A stretch of 64,000 nucleotides of DNA, taken from NCBI GenBank assembly GCA_032622095.1, contig CP136067.1, forward strand, positions 49,081,899 through 49,145,898, in the 5' to 3' direction. The notes under the pieces were generated by a model. The model saw only the letters and a list, made by a program, of their open reading frames with translations. It made no database searches and was not told where the DNA came from. The position numbers were made by a program, and so were the translations under genes. This stretch comes from Siphonodentalium dalli. Lineage: Eukaryota > Mollusca > Scaphopoda > Gadilida > Siphonodentaliidae. This document shows, piece after piece, positions 31,646-44,085 of the stretch (its first letter is position 1; the number at the start of each line of letters is the position of its first letter).

Positions 31646-33066
31646 GTTATAACACAAACGGCATTAAAAAAGTGTCACGCCCACTTATAACACACGCTGA
31701 ACTGAGAAAGTGCCACGCCCACTTATAACACACGCTGCAGTAAATAAAATGCCACACCCACTTATAACACACGCTGGATACAAAAAGTGCCACGCCCACT
31801 TATAACACACTCTGCACTTAAAAAGTGACACGCCCACTTATAACACACGCTGCAAGTGCCACGCCCACTTATAACACACGCTGCACTGAAAAGGTGCCAC
31901 GCCCACTTATAACACACGCTGCACTGAAAAAGTGCCAGGCCCACTTATAACGCACGCTACACTGAAAAAGTACCACGCCCACTTATAACACACGCTGCAC
32001 TGAAAAGTGCCACGCCCACTTATAACGCACACTGCACTATAACGTGTCACACCAAAAAATGTGCACGCCCACTTATAACACACGCTACACTGAAAAAGTG
32101 CCACGCCCACTTATAACACACGCTGCACTTAAAAAGTGCCACGCCCACTGATAACAAACGCTGACCTTGAAAAGTGCCACGCCCACTTATAACACACGCT
32201 GCACTGAAAAGGTGCCACGCCCACTTATAACACACGCTGCACTGAAAAGTGCCACGCCACTTATAACGCACACTGCACTATAATGTGTCACTCAAAAAAA
32301 GGTGCCACGCCCACTTATAACACACGCTGCAGTGAAAAAGTGCCACGCCCACTTATAACACACGCTGCATTAAAAAAGTGCCACGCCCACTTATAACACA
32401 CCGTGCGCTGAAAAAGTGCCACGCCCACTTATAACACACGCTGCACTTAAAAAGTGCCACGCCCACTTATAACACACACTGCACTTAAAAAATGCCACGC
32501 CCACTTATAACACAAGCAGCACTAAAAAAGTGTCACGCCCAAGTGCTTATAACACACACTGCACTTAAAAAATGCCATGCCCACTTATAACACAAGCAGC
32601 ACTAAAAAAGTGCCACGCCCACTTATAACACACGCTGCACTTAAAAAGTTCCACGCCCACTTATAACACACGCTGCACTTAAAAAGTGCCACGCCCACTT
32701 ATAACACACACTGCACTTAAAAAATGCCACGCCCACTTATAACACAAGCAGCACTAAAAAAGTGCCACGCCCACTTATAACACACACTGGACTGACAAGG
32801 GGCCACGCCTACTTATAACACACGCTGCACTTAAAAAGTGCCACGCCCACTTATAACACACACTGCACTTAAAAAATGCCACGCCCACTTATAACACAAG
32901 CAGCACTAAAAAAATGCCACGCCCACTTATAACACACACTGCACTGAAAAGGGGCCACGCCTACTTATAGCACACGCTGCACTGAAAAAGTGCCGCGCCC
33001 ACTTATAACACACGCTACATTAAAAAAGTGCCACGCCCACTTATAACGCACACTGCAACTTAAAAG
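31646..33066 (-). repeat. 38-bp minisatellite, inverted block
   Basis: The same unit in reverse complement, about 37 copies, meeting the forward block at AGTGGGCGTTATAACACAAA. In the later amplified units about 1.28 kb of this block (roughly 31736-33016) is missing. Confidence 0.95.
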
Positions 33067-35491
33067 TGCCACTCATCCGTTTGCAGTCTATGGTGACACA
33101 CAACCAAGCCAATCGGTGCGCTCTTTCTCTGGTCTCTTTGCCATCTGGCCACTTCACTCTCAAAATACCATATTCATTTGCAGTGTTGGCCCCACCCCAT
33201 ATTTTACAGACACTATCCATTTCAGTTGTCCATTTAAAATCTAGATAATAGATAGATATGCAATGTATTCTGCCCAAACTCCGTCCATATTATTTAAAGA
33301 AGTCATTTTGAATACATATGGGTGCTAGAACAAACTGGGAACGGCAAAATATTGTGGAAGTCCAAAATCACTATAGGTTATGTACAGTACACCAAATGAA
33401 TAGGTCCATGTGCCTTTTCCATCTTTGGTGACACTCCACAGTTTCAACAGGCAGGGGCCCAGCAATAGATTCATTGAAATTTATCTGGATTATGATCCCA
33501 AACCATGTAGACAATATATCTATGCCTGAAATTAGTACAGAATAGGCATTCAGAATTTGATACATAATGCCAACAATATATGGGCTATCAAGAGTTATGG
33601 CCCTTGATCTTTGGATCGAAAATTTTTATTTAAAAAAATGACGAAAATATTGAATTTTCATACCCAAGGGGTACGAATACCAGAATTTTTCGAGCATGGT
33701 CACCTATGTTGGTTCAAAGGCCTCTGGCTTCCAACATCAACATGAAAAAATTTCAAACTTTCGCCGTTTACAATTCCAGAAAATCAATTTTTAATGCAGA
33801 TGACAAATTTTGGGTGCTAAAATATTGACCCAGTATCTAGAGCCACTGTTTCGCAGAAAACGCTACTGCTGTCTATGGGTGGGGTCAAGGTCACTTGCAC
33901 TTAATTTTGTCATCAGTCTAGAACACCTGCTACAATTACACAAATTCATATCCCACCTTGTATCAATATACATACCACATGAATGGTGCCAGAAACCACT
34001 AGCACTTTATATCTATAAAATCACCCCTACTCATCATTCGAAACTGTGGAGTGTTACCTTTAAATTTACCGCTTTTGATACTACCTCAATTCCGCACAAA
34101 AAATCATCATCAAATTTTCAAACATACCCCCATTAAATGCCAGGTTGATTATTTCACCACCCTGGATCAATATTCATCTAGGTATAATATTTCCATGGTG
34201 GCATTGATTTTTTATTTTGGTGACACTCCACAGTTTCTGCAGGGATTGGGGCAAAAATAAGGGGGGCATCAATTCAATAAAAAATAACTGAAATGTGATC
34301 CCACAACACATATACAATATATATATACCTGGGTTGAGCACATACTAGGCTTAGAGATCTTGGTACAGAATTGTCATTTTAATGGAGGTAGCAAGAGTTA
34401 TGCCCCTTGATTGTGGGCCTGAAAAATGAAATTTTGATGCAAAAATGGCCAAAATAAGCGTATTTCAGGCCCGTGGGACACAAAAACCAGAACATCTATG
34501 GTATAGCCGCCTATGTTGTCGGGAAGAACACTGTTTCCTCACAATAATATCAAAAAATTTCAAACTTCTCACCACTGTAATTTTTTTTCAAATATTTTTC
34601 ATGCAGATGACAAAATTTAGGTGCTAAAAAGTCACGCTGGTGTCTGGAGCCACTGTTTCGCAGATATCGCTACTACTTCATACTGGTGGGGTCAAGGTCA
34701 CCTGAAACAATATTTTTCAAAACTCAAAGACATCCTCTAAAAATCCACAAATTCATAACTAACCTTTTCTCAATAAACATACCACACCCATGGTGACAGA
34801 AAACACTGGTACTCTATTCTAAGAAATTTACTGTGGAGTGTCACCTTTTGTTCAGCATTAATTGTATCACAATCTTAATAAACCAATCAGCTACCAGTTG
34901 TGATTTTATGCTGATTTGAGTGTGGGGTAACAGCACACCAAGGGGGATAATATTTATATTTACTGTACTATAACCTTGAGGGCAAAAGACGTAAACAAGT
35001 CCACGTGTTTCTCATTTGTTTTCTTAATGGCGAATTCAAGTTACTTTACTAATCTACTTTTTTCGACAATTTGGAAAGTTAGAAACGCAAAAACGCTATT
35101 GTTGCAATCAACTGAATATTCATATAATATCATGGAGTTGTGCTAGGACTATACTTTGGACGCTGTTTTCAGAATATTCGATTTGATTGTTTTATAAGGA
35201 GGCTTTTAGTTTTATAATTTGCAAGAATTTCCCGTACACTCATTTATATGCACCTTGATGAATACGATGTATAGCACAGCGGGCTAGAATCACCAAATTC
35301 ACACTCTGCCTCTGGGGACCTCATTCTTCATGGCCTCATCTGCTATGGGAGACAGACTCAGACTGAAGTTCCCAAATGGTGAATATTGTACACACATTGG
35401 GAACCTCGATTATGCAATGTGTCATCTGCCAATTTGGGGATATGGAGAAAATAAACTAATAAAGAAATTTTCCCGAGAAGATGAGGCCTAA
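33067..35491. other. segment D: unique part of amplified unit
   Basis: No gene recognised. It contains a diverged dimer of about 0.8 kb. Matching landmarks are GGTGACACTCCACAGTTTC at 33427 and 34220, CACTGTTTCGCAGA near 33843 and 34651, and TGTGGAGTGT near 34045 and 34832. GGGGTCAAGGTCAC occurs in both halves. Short open frames here recur unchanged in every unit only because the units are near-identical. Confidence 0.75.
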
Positions 35492-35792
35492 GCAGAATGA
35501 GGTCCCCAGAGGGTGAATTTAGTGACGCTATATATCCCGCATAGCATCACTAAATTCACTCTCTTGTGACCTCATTCTGCTTAGGCCTCATCTTCTCTGG
35601 AAAGTTTCTTCATTTTCAAATTTCTATAGAAACTCAAGATTCTATTTCTTTTTTAGTTTAGTTTCTCTATATAATTTCCCCAAATTGGCAGACAACACAT
35701 TGCATAATCGAGGTTTCCAATATGTGTACATCACAATATTCACCATTTTGGAACTTCAATGTGATTATGTCTCCCATAGCAGGCGAGGCCAT
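35329..35792. repeat. 464-bp palindromic MITE, family P (intact)
   Basis: Arms of about 230 bp. CATGGCCTCATCTGCTATGG and GAGGCCATG with CCCATAGCAGG pair at the tips, and GAAGATGAGGCCTAAGCAGA pairs with TCTGCTTAGGCCTCATCTTC near the centre at about 35545. The left edge of the homology to segment A (35492) falls inside it. Copies at 41718-42181, 48107-48570, 54420-54883 and 60809-61272. Confidence 0.9.
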
Positions 35793-36253
35793 GCCCCCTT
35801 TGGTCCCATGTGCCAATTAAGCACCAAGGATATACGTCAACGTGTTGGTATTTGTTAACCAAGATTTCTGACATTTGATCAAGACCAAGTGTCCACCATA
35901 CATGTATAAGTGTGCCCTCTTAATTCTTCCATGACTGAAGCTGCGCTGGTGCAGCATTAAAGATCATGTACCAGCGCATACTCTTATATTTGCAAGTCTC
36001 GGGGAGAGCTTTCCAATGAATGGCAACAAGCCATATTTCCGACTAAATCCTGAAAAGTTACCCATAATTCTGTTGTGGTTAAGAAGTCAATTACTTGGAG
36101 CATTACTGTAAGTGGGCCTTTAATTACCTGATCGTAAGCACTGCTATAATGTAATAGTATTGATTCAAGTACTGTACGCGACGAGAGCCAGCCCAATATT
36201 TGTTCACTCAGAAACAGTTTCTCCGATCTTGAAACAATTTTTTAAATTGACAG

Positions 36254-36521
36254 GTACAAACTTTACTCTGCCGGTTGTGGTGATGACCATGTAGTGCCCG
36301 AAAACGAGGGATTCACAACCACTGGACGGACAGCGATAACGACACCCTTCCCAGGATTCTGGTTTCCAAGGATTCGTCATATCATATTTGAATGTTATTT
36401 TGTGATCTGCTCCAGTGACTGTGATGGACCATCCTGTTTAAATACGGCTAGAAAGAAGAGAGACATCCAACAAGACCCAACGATAATACGATTATTATTG
36501 GCTGCACGCATTTCAAAATGA
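36254..36521 (+). pseudogene. duplicate last ZP exon in U0
   Basis: Acceptor and frame intact. The protein appears identical to that of 24750-25017, including RKKRD and the stop. The pyrimidine tract differs slightly (CAATTTTTTAAATTGACAG). No copy of the preceding ZP exon lies in the unit, so it could be expressed only by splicing from the exon at 22928-23120 across 13 kb or as part of a chimera. Confidence 0.75.
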
Positions 36522-37696
36522 GCGAATATGATTGGCTGCATGTTATATGGGAATGACCGGATAGCCAATCAAATGAATCGCCGCTCAATGATGGTCCCCA
36601 AACAACAGCTCATCGGTGTAGTACCATTGTCTGGCTGGTGCATGCAAAATATATAATAAATGGCAAATATTTCATACTTTGAGTCAGTTTCTTTATTCAT
36701 CTGATAATGACCTCAGTTCACTCTTGATAATGCATTTGTATTGGCACGAATCGATTATGGGATTCCCTGGGCATCTACAAAATGAAAGTGTCAATGACAC
36801 TGCAGCTCAACTTGGAAAGGGAATAATTTCATGTGTTTCAGTCAATGGAGCGTTTAGGAATGTGGAAATTTGAAAGGTCTAAATAATACTAGATTATCAA
36901 CATGAAGAGATATATAAAGTAAAATCCAAGATGGTTGCTGATGGCTATGTTTTCCAATGAAATTCAAAAACATTTGATAGTTTCCATCTAGTAGATCAAT
37001 ATCAAAATTAATATGAAGTTTGGTGATGATCGGATGAGGGAAGTGGACTGTAGGGTGTGCCATAGGATTTAGTCATGCAAAGAGTAAAATCCAAGATGGC
37101 TGCTGGCGGCCATGTTTTTTGACCGAATTACCCCAAAATGACTCATTCCCATCTACATGTCATTGTCAACATCCATGAAAAATTTCATGATCCGAATAAA
37201 GGTACGACCTATAGCCCGTGCCAAACAATTTAGTCATGCAAAGAGTAAAATCAAAGATGGCTGCTGGCGGCCATGTTTTTTGGCCAAATGACGCCAAATG
37301 TATTATTGTAATAAATAAAACTAAAAAGCATATGAATAGTTGAAAATTATTGCATTTTCAGAAGTATTCGTTTGCTGATCCGCTTTGCCCGATGTGGTGA
37401 TCCGATTTGCCCAACGGCCGGGCAAAGCGGATCAAAATTAAAAATCACCATAGCAACCAAACCAATAGATGTTTCTTAATGCATCATCCGTCAAATGTTA
37501 TGCCATCATGATTAGAAACTGACAGTGCTAATAATTCTGATTGCCGGTTGCATTTTGTACAAGAAACCATTACGTGATCCGCTTTGCCCGGGTCTCCCCT
37601 ACAGTAAATGTGATGCGTAGCCTACCATGCACCATTTCCGCGCACTCGCTCATCTGGAGACTAATATTATCCATCATGACCTGGGATGTGAGATGG

Positions 37697-40600
37697 GCGT
37701 GGCACTTTTTCAGTGCAGCGTGTGTTATAAGGGGACGTGGCACTCTTTTAAGTGCAGCGCGTGTTATAAGTGGGCGTGGCACTTTTTCAGTGCAGCGTGT
37801 GTTATAAGTGGGCGTGGCACTTTTTCTGTGCAGCGTGTGTTATAAGTGGGCGTGGCACTTTTCAGTACAGCGTGTGTTATAAGTGGGCGTGTCACTTTTT
37901 CAGTGCAGCGTGTGTAATAAGTGGGCGTGTGATATAAGTGCAGCGTGTGTTATAAGTGGGCGTGTCACCTTTTCAGTGCAGCGTGTGTAATAAGTGGGCG
38001 TGTGTTATAAGTGCAGCGTGTGTTATAAGTGGGCGTGGAACTTTTTCAGTGCAGCGTGTGTTATAAGTGGGCGTGTCACTTTTTCAGCGCAGCGTGTGCA
38101 ATAAGTGGGCGTGTGTTATAAGTGCAGCGTGTGTTATAAGTGGGCGTGGCACTTTTTCTGTGCAGCGTGTGTTATAAGTGGGCGTGGCACTCTTTTAAGT
38201 GCAGCGTGTGTTATAAGTGGGCGTGGCACTTTTTCAGTGCAGCGTGTGTTATAAGTGGGCGTGGCACTTTTTCAGTGCAGTGTGTGTAATAAGTGGGCGT
38301 GTGATATAAGTGCAGCGTGTGTTATTAGTGGGCGTGTCACTTTTTCAGTGCAGCTTGTGTTATAAGTGGGCGTGGCACCTTTTCTCTGCAGCTTGTGTTA
38401 TAAGTGGGCGTGGCACTTTTTAAGTGCAGCGTGTGTTATAAGTGGGCGTGGCACTTTTTCAGTGCAGCGTGTGTTATAAATGGGCGTGCACTTTTTAAGT
38501 GCAGCGCGGGTTATAAGTGGGCGTGGCACTTTTTCAGTGCAGCGCGTGTTATAAGTGGGCGTGGCACATTTTCTGTGCAGCGTGTGTTATAAGTGGGCTT
38601 GGCACTTGTTCAGTGCAGCGTGTGTTATAAGTGCAGCGTTTGTTATAAGTGGGCGTGGCACTTTTTCAGTGCAGCGCTTGTTATAAGTGGGCGTGGCACC
38701 TTTTCTGTGCAGCGTGTGTTATAAGTGGGCGTGGCACTTGTTCAGTGCAGCGTGTGTTATAAGTGAGCGTGGAACTTTTTAAGTGCAGCTTGTGTTATAA
38801 GTGGGCGTGGCACTTTTCAGTGCAGCGCGTGTTATAAGTGGGCGTGGCCCTTTTTAAGTGCAGCGTGTGGTATAAGTGGGCGTGGCACTTTTTAAGTGCA
38901 GCGTGTGTTATAAGTGGGCGTGGCAATTTTTAAGGGCAGCGCGTGTTATAAGTGGGCGTGGCACTTTTTAAGTGCAGCGTGTGTTATAAGTCGGCGTGGC
39001 ACTTTTTCAGTGCAGCGTGTGTAATAAGTGGGCGTGTGTTATAAGTGCAGCGTGTGTTATAAGTGGGCGTGGTACTTTTTCTGTGCAGCGTGTGTTATAA
39101 GTGGGCGTGGCACTCTTTTACTGCAGCGTGTGTTATAAGTGGGCGTGGCACTTTTTCAGTGCATCGTGTGTTATAAGTGGGCGTGGCACTTTTTCAGTGC
39201 AGCGTGTGTAATAATTGGGCGTGTGATATAAGTGCAGCGTGTGTTATAAGTGGGCGTGTCACTTTTTCAGTGCAGCTTGTGTTATAAGTGGGCTTGGCAT
39301 TTTTTCAGTGCAGCGTGTGTTATAAGTGGGCGTTATAACACAAACGGCATTAAAAAAGTGTCACGCCCACTTATAACACACGCTGAACTGAGAAAGTGCC
39401 ACGCCCACTTATAACACACGCTACATTAAAAAAGTGCCACGCCCACTTATAACGCACACTGCAACTTAAAAGTGCCACTCATCCGTTTGCAGTCTATGGT
39501 GACACACAACCAAGCCAATCGGTGCGCTCTTTGCCATCTGGCCACTTCACTCTCAAAATACCATATTCATTTGCAGTGTTGGCCCCACCCCATATTTTAC
39601 AGACACTATCCATTTCAGTTGTCCATTTAAAATCTAGATAATAGATATGCAATGTATTCTGCCCAAACTCCGTCCATATTATTTAAAGAAGTCATTTTGA
39701 ATACATATGGGTGCTAGAACAAACTGGGAACGGCAAAATATTGTGGAAGTCCAAAATCACTATAGGTTATGTACAGTACACCAAATGAATAGGTCCATGT
39801 GCCTTTTCCATCTTTGGTGACACTCCACAGTTTCAACAGGCAGGGGCCCAGCAATAGATTCATTGAAATTTATCTGGATTATGATCCCAAACCATGTAGA
39901 CAATATATCTATGCCTGAAATTAGTACAGAATAGGCATTCAGAATTTGATACATAATGCCAACAATATATGGGCTATCAAGAGTTATGGCCCTTGATCTT
40001 TGGATCGAAAATTTTTATTTAAAAAAATGACGAAAATATTGAATTTTCATACCCAAGGGGTACGAATACCAGAATTTTTCGAGCATGGTCACCTATGTTG
40101 GTTCAAAGGCCTCTGGCTTCCAACATCAACATGAAAAAATTTCAAACTTTCGCCGTTTACAATTCCAGAAAATCAATTTTTAATGCAGATGACAAATTTT
40201 GGGTGCTAAAATATTGACCCAGTATCTAGAGCCACTGTTTCGCAGAAAACGCTACTGCTGTCTATGGGTGGGGTCAAGGTCACTTGCACTTAATTTTGTC
40301 ATCAGTCTAGAACACCTGCTACAATTACACAAATTCATATCCCACCTTGTATCAATATACATACCACATGAATGGTGCCAGAAACCACTAGCACTTTATA
40401 TCTATAAAATCACCCCTACTCATCATTCGAAACTGTGGAGTGTTACCTTTAAATTTACCGCTTTTGATACTACCTCAATTCCGCACAAAAAATCATCATC
40501 AAATTTTCAAACATACCCCCATTAAATGCCAGGTTGATTATTTCACCACCCTGGATCAATATTCATCTAGGTATAATATTTCCATGGTGGCATTGATTTT

Positions 40601-43600
40601 TTATTTTGGTGACACTCCACAGTTTCTGCAGGGATTGGGGCAAACATAAGGGGGGCATCAATTCAATAAAAAATAACTGAAATGTGATCCCACAACACAT
40701 ATACAATATATATATACCTGGGTTGAGCACATACTAGGCTTAGAGATCTTGGTACAGAATTGTCATTTTAATGGAGGTAGCAAGAGTTATGCCCCTTGAT
40801 TGTGGGCCTGAAAAATGAAATTTTGATGCAAAAATGGCCAAAATAAGCGTATTTCAGGCCCGTGGGACACAAAAACCAGAACATCTATGGTATAGCCGCC
40901 TATGTTGTCGGGAAGAACACTGTTTCCTCACAATAATATCAAAAAATTTCAAACTTCTCACCACTGTAATTTTTTTTCAAATATTTTTCATGCAGATGAC
41001 AAAATTTAGGTGCTAAAAAGTCACGCTGGTGTCTGGAGCCACTGTTTCGCAGATATCGCTACTACTTCATACTGGAGGGGTCAAGGTCACCTGAAACAAT
41101 ATTTTTCAAAACTCAAAGACATCCTCTAAAAATCCACAAATTCATAACTAACCTTTTCTCAATAAACATACCACACCCATGGTGACAGAAAACACTGGTA
41201 CTCTATTCTAAGAAATTTACTGTGGAGTGTCACCTTTTGTTCAGCATTAATTGTATCACAATCTTAATAAACCAATCAGCTACCAGTTGTGATTTTATGC
41301 TGATTTGAGTGTGGGGTAACAGCACACCAAGGGGGATAATATTTATATTTACTGTACTATAACCTTGAGGGCAAAAGACGTAAACAAGTCCACGTGTTTC
41401 TCATTTGTTTTCTTAATGGCGAATTCAAGTTACTTTACTAATCTACTTTTTTCGACAATTTGGAAAGTTAGAAACGCAAAAACGCTATTGTTGCAATCAA
41501 CTGAATATTCATATAATATCATGGATTTGTGCTAGGACTATACTTTGGACGCTGTTTTCAGAATATTCGATTTGATTGTTTTATAAGGAGGCTTTTAGTT
41601 TTATAATTTGCAAGAATTTCCCGTACACTCATTTATATGCACCTTGATGAATACGATGTATAGCACAGCGGGCTAGAATCACCAAATTCACACTCTGCCT
41701 CTGGGGACCTCATTCTTCATGGCCTCATCTGCTATGGGAGACAGACTCAGACTGAAGTTCCCAAATGGTGAATATTGTACACACATTGGGAACCTCGATT
41801 ATGCAATGTGTCATCTGCCAATTTGGGGATATGGAGAAAATAAACTAATAAAGAAATTTTCCCGAGAAGATGAGGCCTAAGCAGAATGAGGTCCCCAGAG
41901 GGTGAATTTAGTGACGCTATATATCCCGCATAGCATCACTAAATTCACTCTCTTGTGACCTCATTCTGCTTAGGCCTCATCTTCTCTGGAAAGTTTCTTC
42001 ATTTTCAAATTTCTATAGAAACTCAAGATTCTATTTCTTTTTTAGTTTAGTTTCTCTATATAATTTCCCCAAATTGGCAGACAACACATTGCATAATCGA
42101 GGTTTCCAATATGTGTACATCACAATATTCACCATTTTGGAACTTCAATGTGATTATGTCTCCCATAGCAGGCGAGGCCATGCCCCCTTTGGTCCCATGT
42201 GCCAATTAAGCACCAAGGATATACGTCAACGTGTTGGTATTTGTTAACCAAGATTTCTGACATTTGATCAAGACCAAGTGTCCACCATACATGTATAAGT
42301 GTGCCCTCTTAATTCTTCCATGACTGAAGCTGCGCTGGTGCAGCATTAAAGATCATGTACCAGCGCATACTCTTATATTTGCAAGTCTCGGGGAGAGCTT
42401 TCCAATGAATGGCAACAAGCCATATTTCCGACTAAATCCTGAAAAGTTACCCATAATTCTGTTGTGGTTAAGAAGTCAATTACTTGGAGCATTACTGTAA
42501 GTGGGCCTTTAATTACCTGATCGTAAGCACTGCTATAATGTAATAGTATTGATTCAAGTACTGTACGCGACGAGAGCCAGCCCAATATTTGTTCACTCAG
42601 AAACAGTTTCTCCGATCTTGAAACAATTTTTTAAATTGACAGGTACAAACTTTACTCTGCCGGTTGTGGTGATGACCATGTAGTGCCCGAAAACGAGGGA
42701 TTCACAACCACTGGACGGACAGCGATAACGACACCCTTCCCAGGATTCTGGTTTCCAAGGATTCGTCATATCATATTTGAATGTTATTTTGTGATCTGCT
42801 CCAGTGACTGTGATGGACCATCCTGTTTAAATACGGCTAGAAAGAAGAGAGACATCCAACAAGACCCAACGATAATACGATTATTATTGGCTGCACGCAT
42901 TTCAAAATGAGCGAATATGATTGGCTGCATGTTATATGGGAATGACCGGATAGCCAATCAAATGAATCGCCGCTCAATGATGGTCCCCAAACAACAGCTC
43001 ATCGGTGTAGTACCATTGTCTGGCTGGTGCATGCAAAATATATAATAAATGGCAAATATTTCATACTTTGAGTCAGTTTCTTTATTCATCTGATAATGAC
43101 CTCAGTTCACTCTTGATAATGCATTTGTATTGGCACGAATCGATTATGGGATTCCCTGGGCATCTACAAAATGAAAGTGTCAATGACACTGCAGCTCAAC
43201 TTGGAAAGGGAATAATTTCATGTGTTTCAGTCAATGGAGCGTTTAGGAATGTGGAAATTTGAAAGGTCTAAATAATACTAGATTATCAACATGAAGAGAT
43301 ATATAAAGTAAAATCCAAGATGGTTGCTGATGGCTATGTTTTCCAATGAAATTCAAAAACATTTGATAGTTTCCATCTAGTAGATCAATATCAAAATTAA
43401 TATGAAGTTTGGTGATGATCGGATGAGGGAAGTGGACTGTAGGGTGTGCCATAGGATTTAGTCATGCAAAGAGTAAAATCCAAGATGGCTGCTGGCGGCC
43501 ATGTTTTTTGACCGAATTACCCCAAAATGACTCATTCCCATCTACATGTCATTGTCAACATCCATGAAAAATTTCATGATCCGAATAAAGGTACGACCTA

Positions 43601-44085
43601 TAGCCCGTGCCAAACAATTTAGTCATGCAAAGAGTAAAATCAAAGATGGCTGCTGGCGGCCATGTTTTTTGGCCAAATGACGCCAAATGTATTATTGTAA
43701 TAAATAAAACTAAAAAGCATATGAATAGTTGAAAATTATTGCATTTTCAGAAGTATTCGTTTGCTGATCCGCTTTGCCCGATGTGGTGATCCGATTTGCC
43801 CAACGGCCGGGCAAAGCGGATCAAAATTAAAAATCACCATAGCAACCAAACCAATAGATGTTTCTTAATGCATCATCCGTCAAATGTTATGCCATCATGA
43901 TTAGAAACTGACAGTGCTAATAATTCTGATTGCCGGTTGCATTTTGTACAAGAAACCATTACGTGATCCGCTTTGCCCGGGTCTCCCCTACAGTAAATGT
44001 GATGCGTAGCCTACCATGCACCATTTCCGCGCACTCGCTCATCTGGAGACTAATATTATCCATCATGACCTGGGATGTGAGATGG
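37697..44085 (+). repeat. tandem unit U1 (6389 bp)
   Basis: Minisatellite forward block 37697-39335 and short inverted block to about 39475, then segment D, then segment A copy. Private differences include CAAACATAAGG near 40641, ACTGGAGGGG near 41071 and ATGGATTTGTG near 41521. Confidence 0.95.
42643..42910 (+). pseudogene. duplicate last ZP exon in U1
   Basis: Same acceptor, frame, furin-like site and stop as in U0, with no visible coding change. Orphan exon. Confidence 0.75.

Larger units (their letters stand above)
30011..37696 (+). repeat. tandem unit U0 (founder-like, 7.69 kb)
   Basis: Minisatellite from 30011, segment D, and a copy of segment A ending at AGATGG (37696), followed directly by the next unit. 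Compared with U1-U5 it keeps about 1.28 kb more inverted minisatellite, a 13-bp CTCTTTCTCTGGT stretch near 33120 and 4 extra bases (GATA) near 33250. Confidence 0.9.

Noticed and set aside
28893-33066. Open frames of 60-90 codons reading CYKWAWHFFSAACVISGRGT and similar on both strands
   Set aside because: They are the 38-bp repeat read in three-unit (114-bp) cycles with no stop. There is no start context or splice support, and the same strings appear in both orientations.
33810-34136. 108-codon frame conserved in five units
   Set aside because: Conservation only reflects near-identity of the units. No domain, no codon-level constraint visible, and an alternative start is needed.
36679-37063. 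Small frames after the ZP exon copies
   Set aside because: They lie in the 3' flank and in the 160-bp repeat, with no recognisable motif. They recur only because of the amplification.
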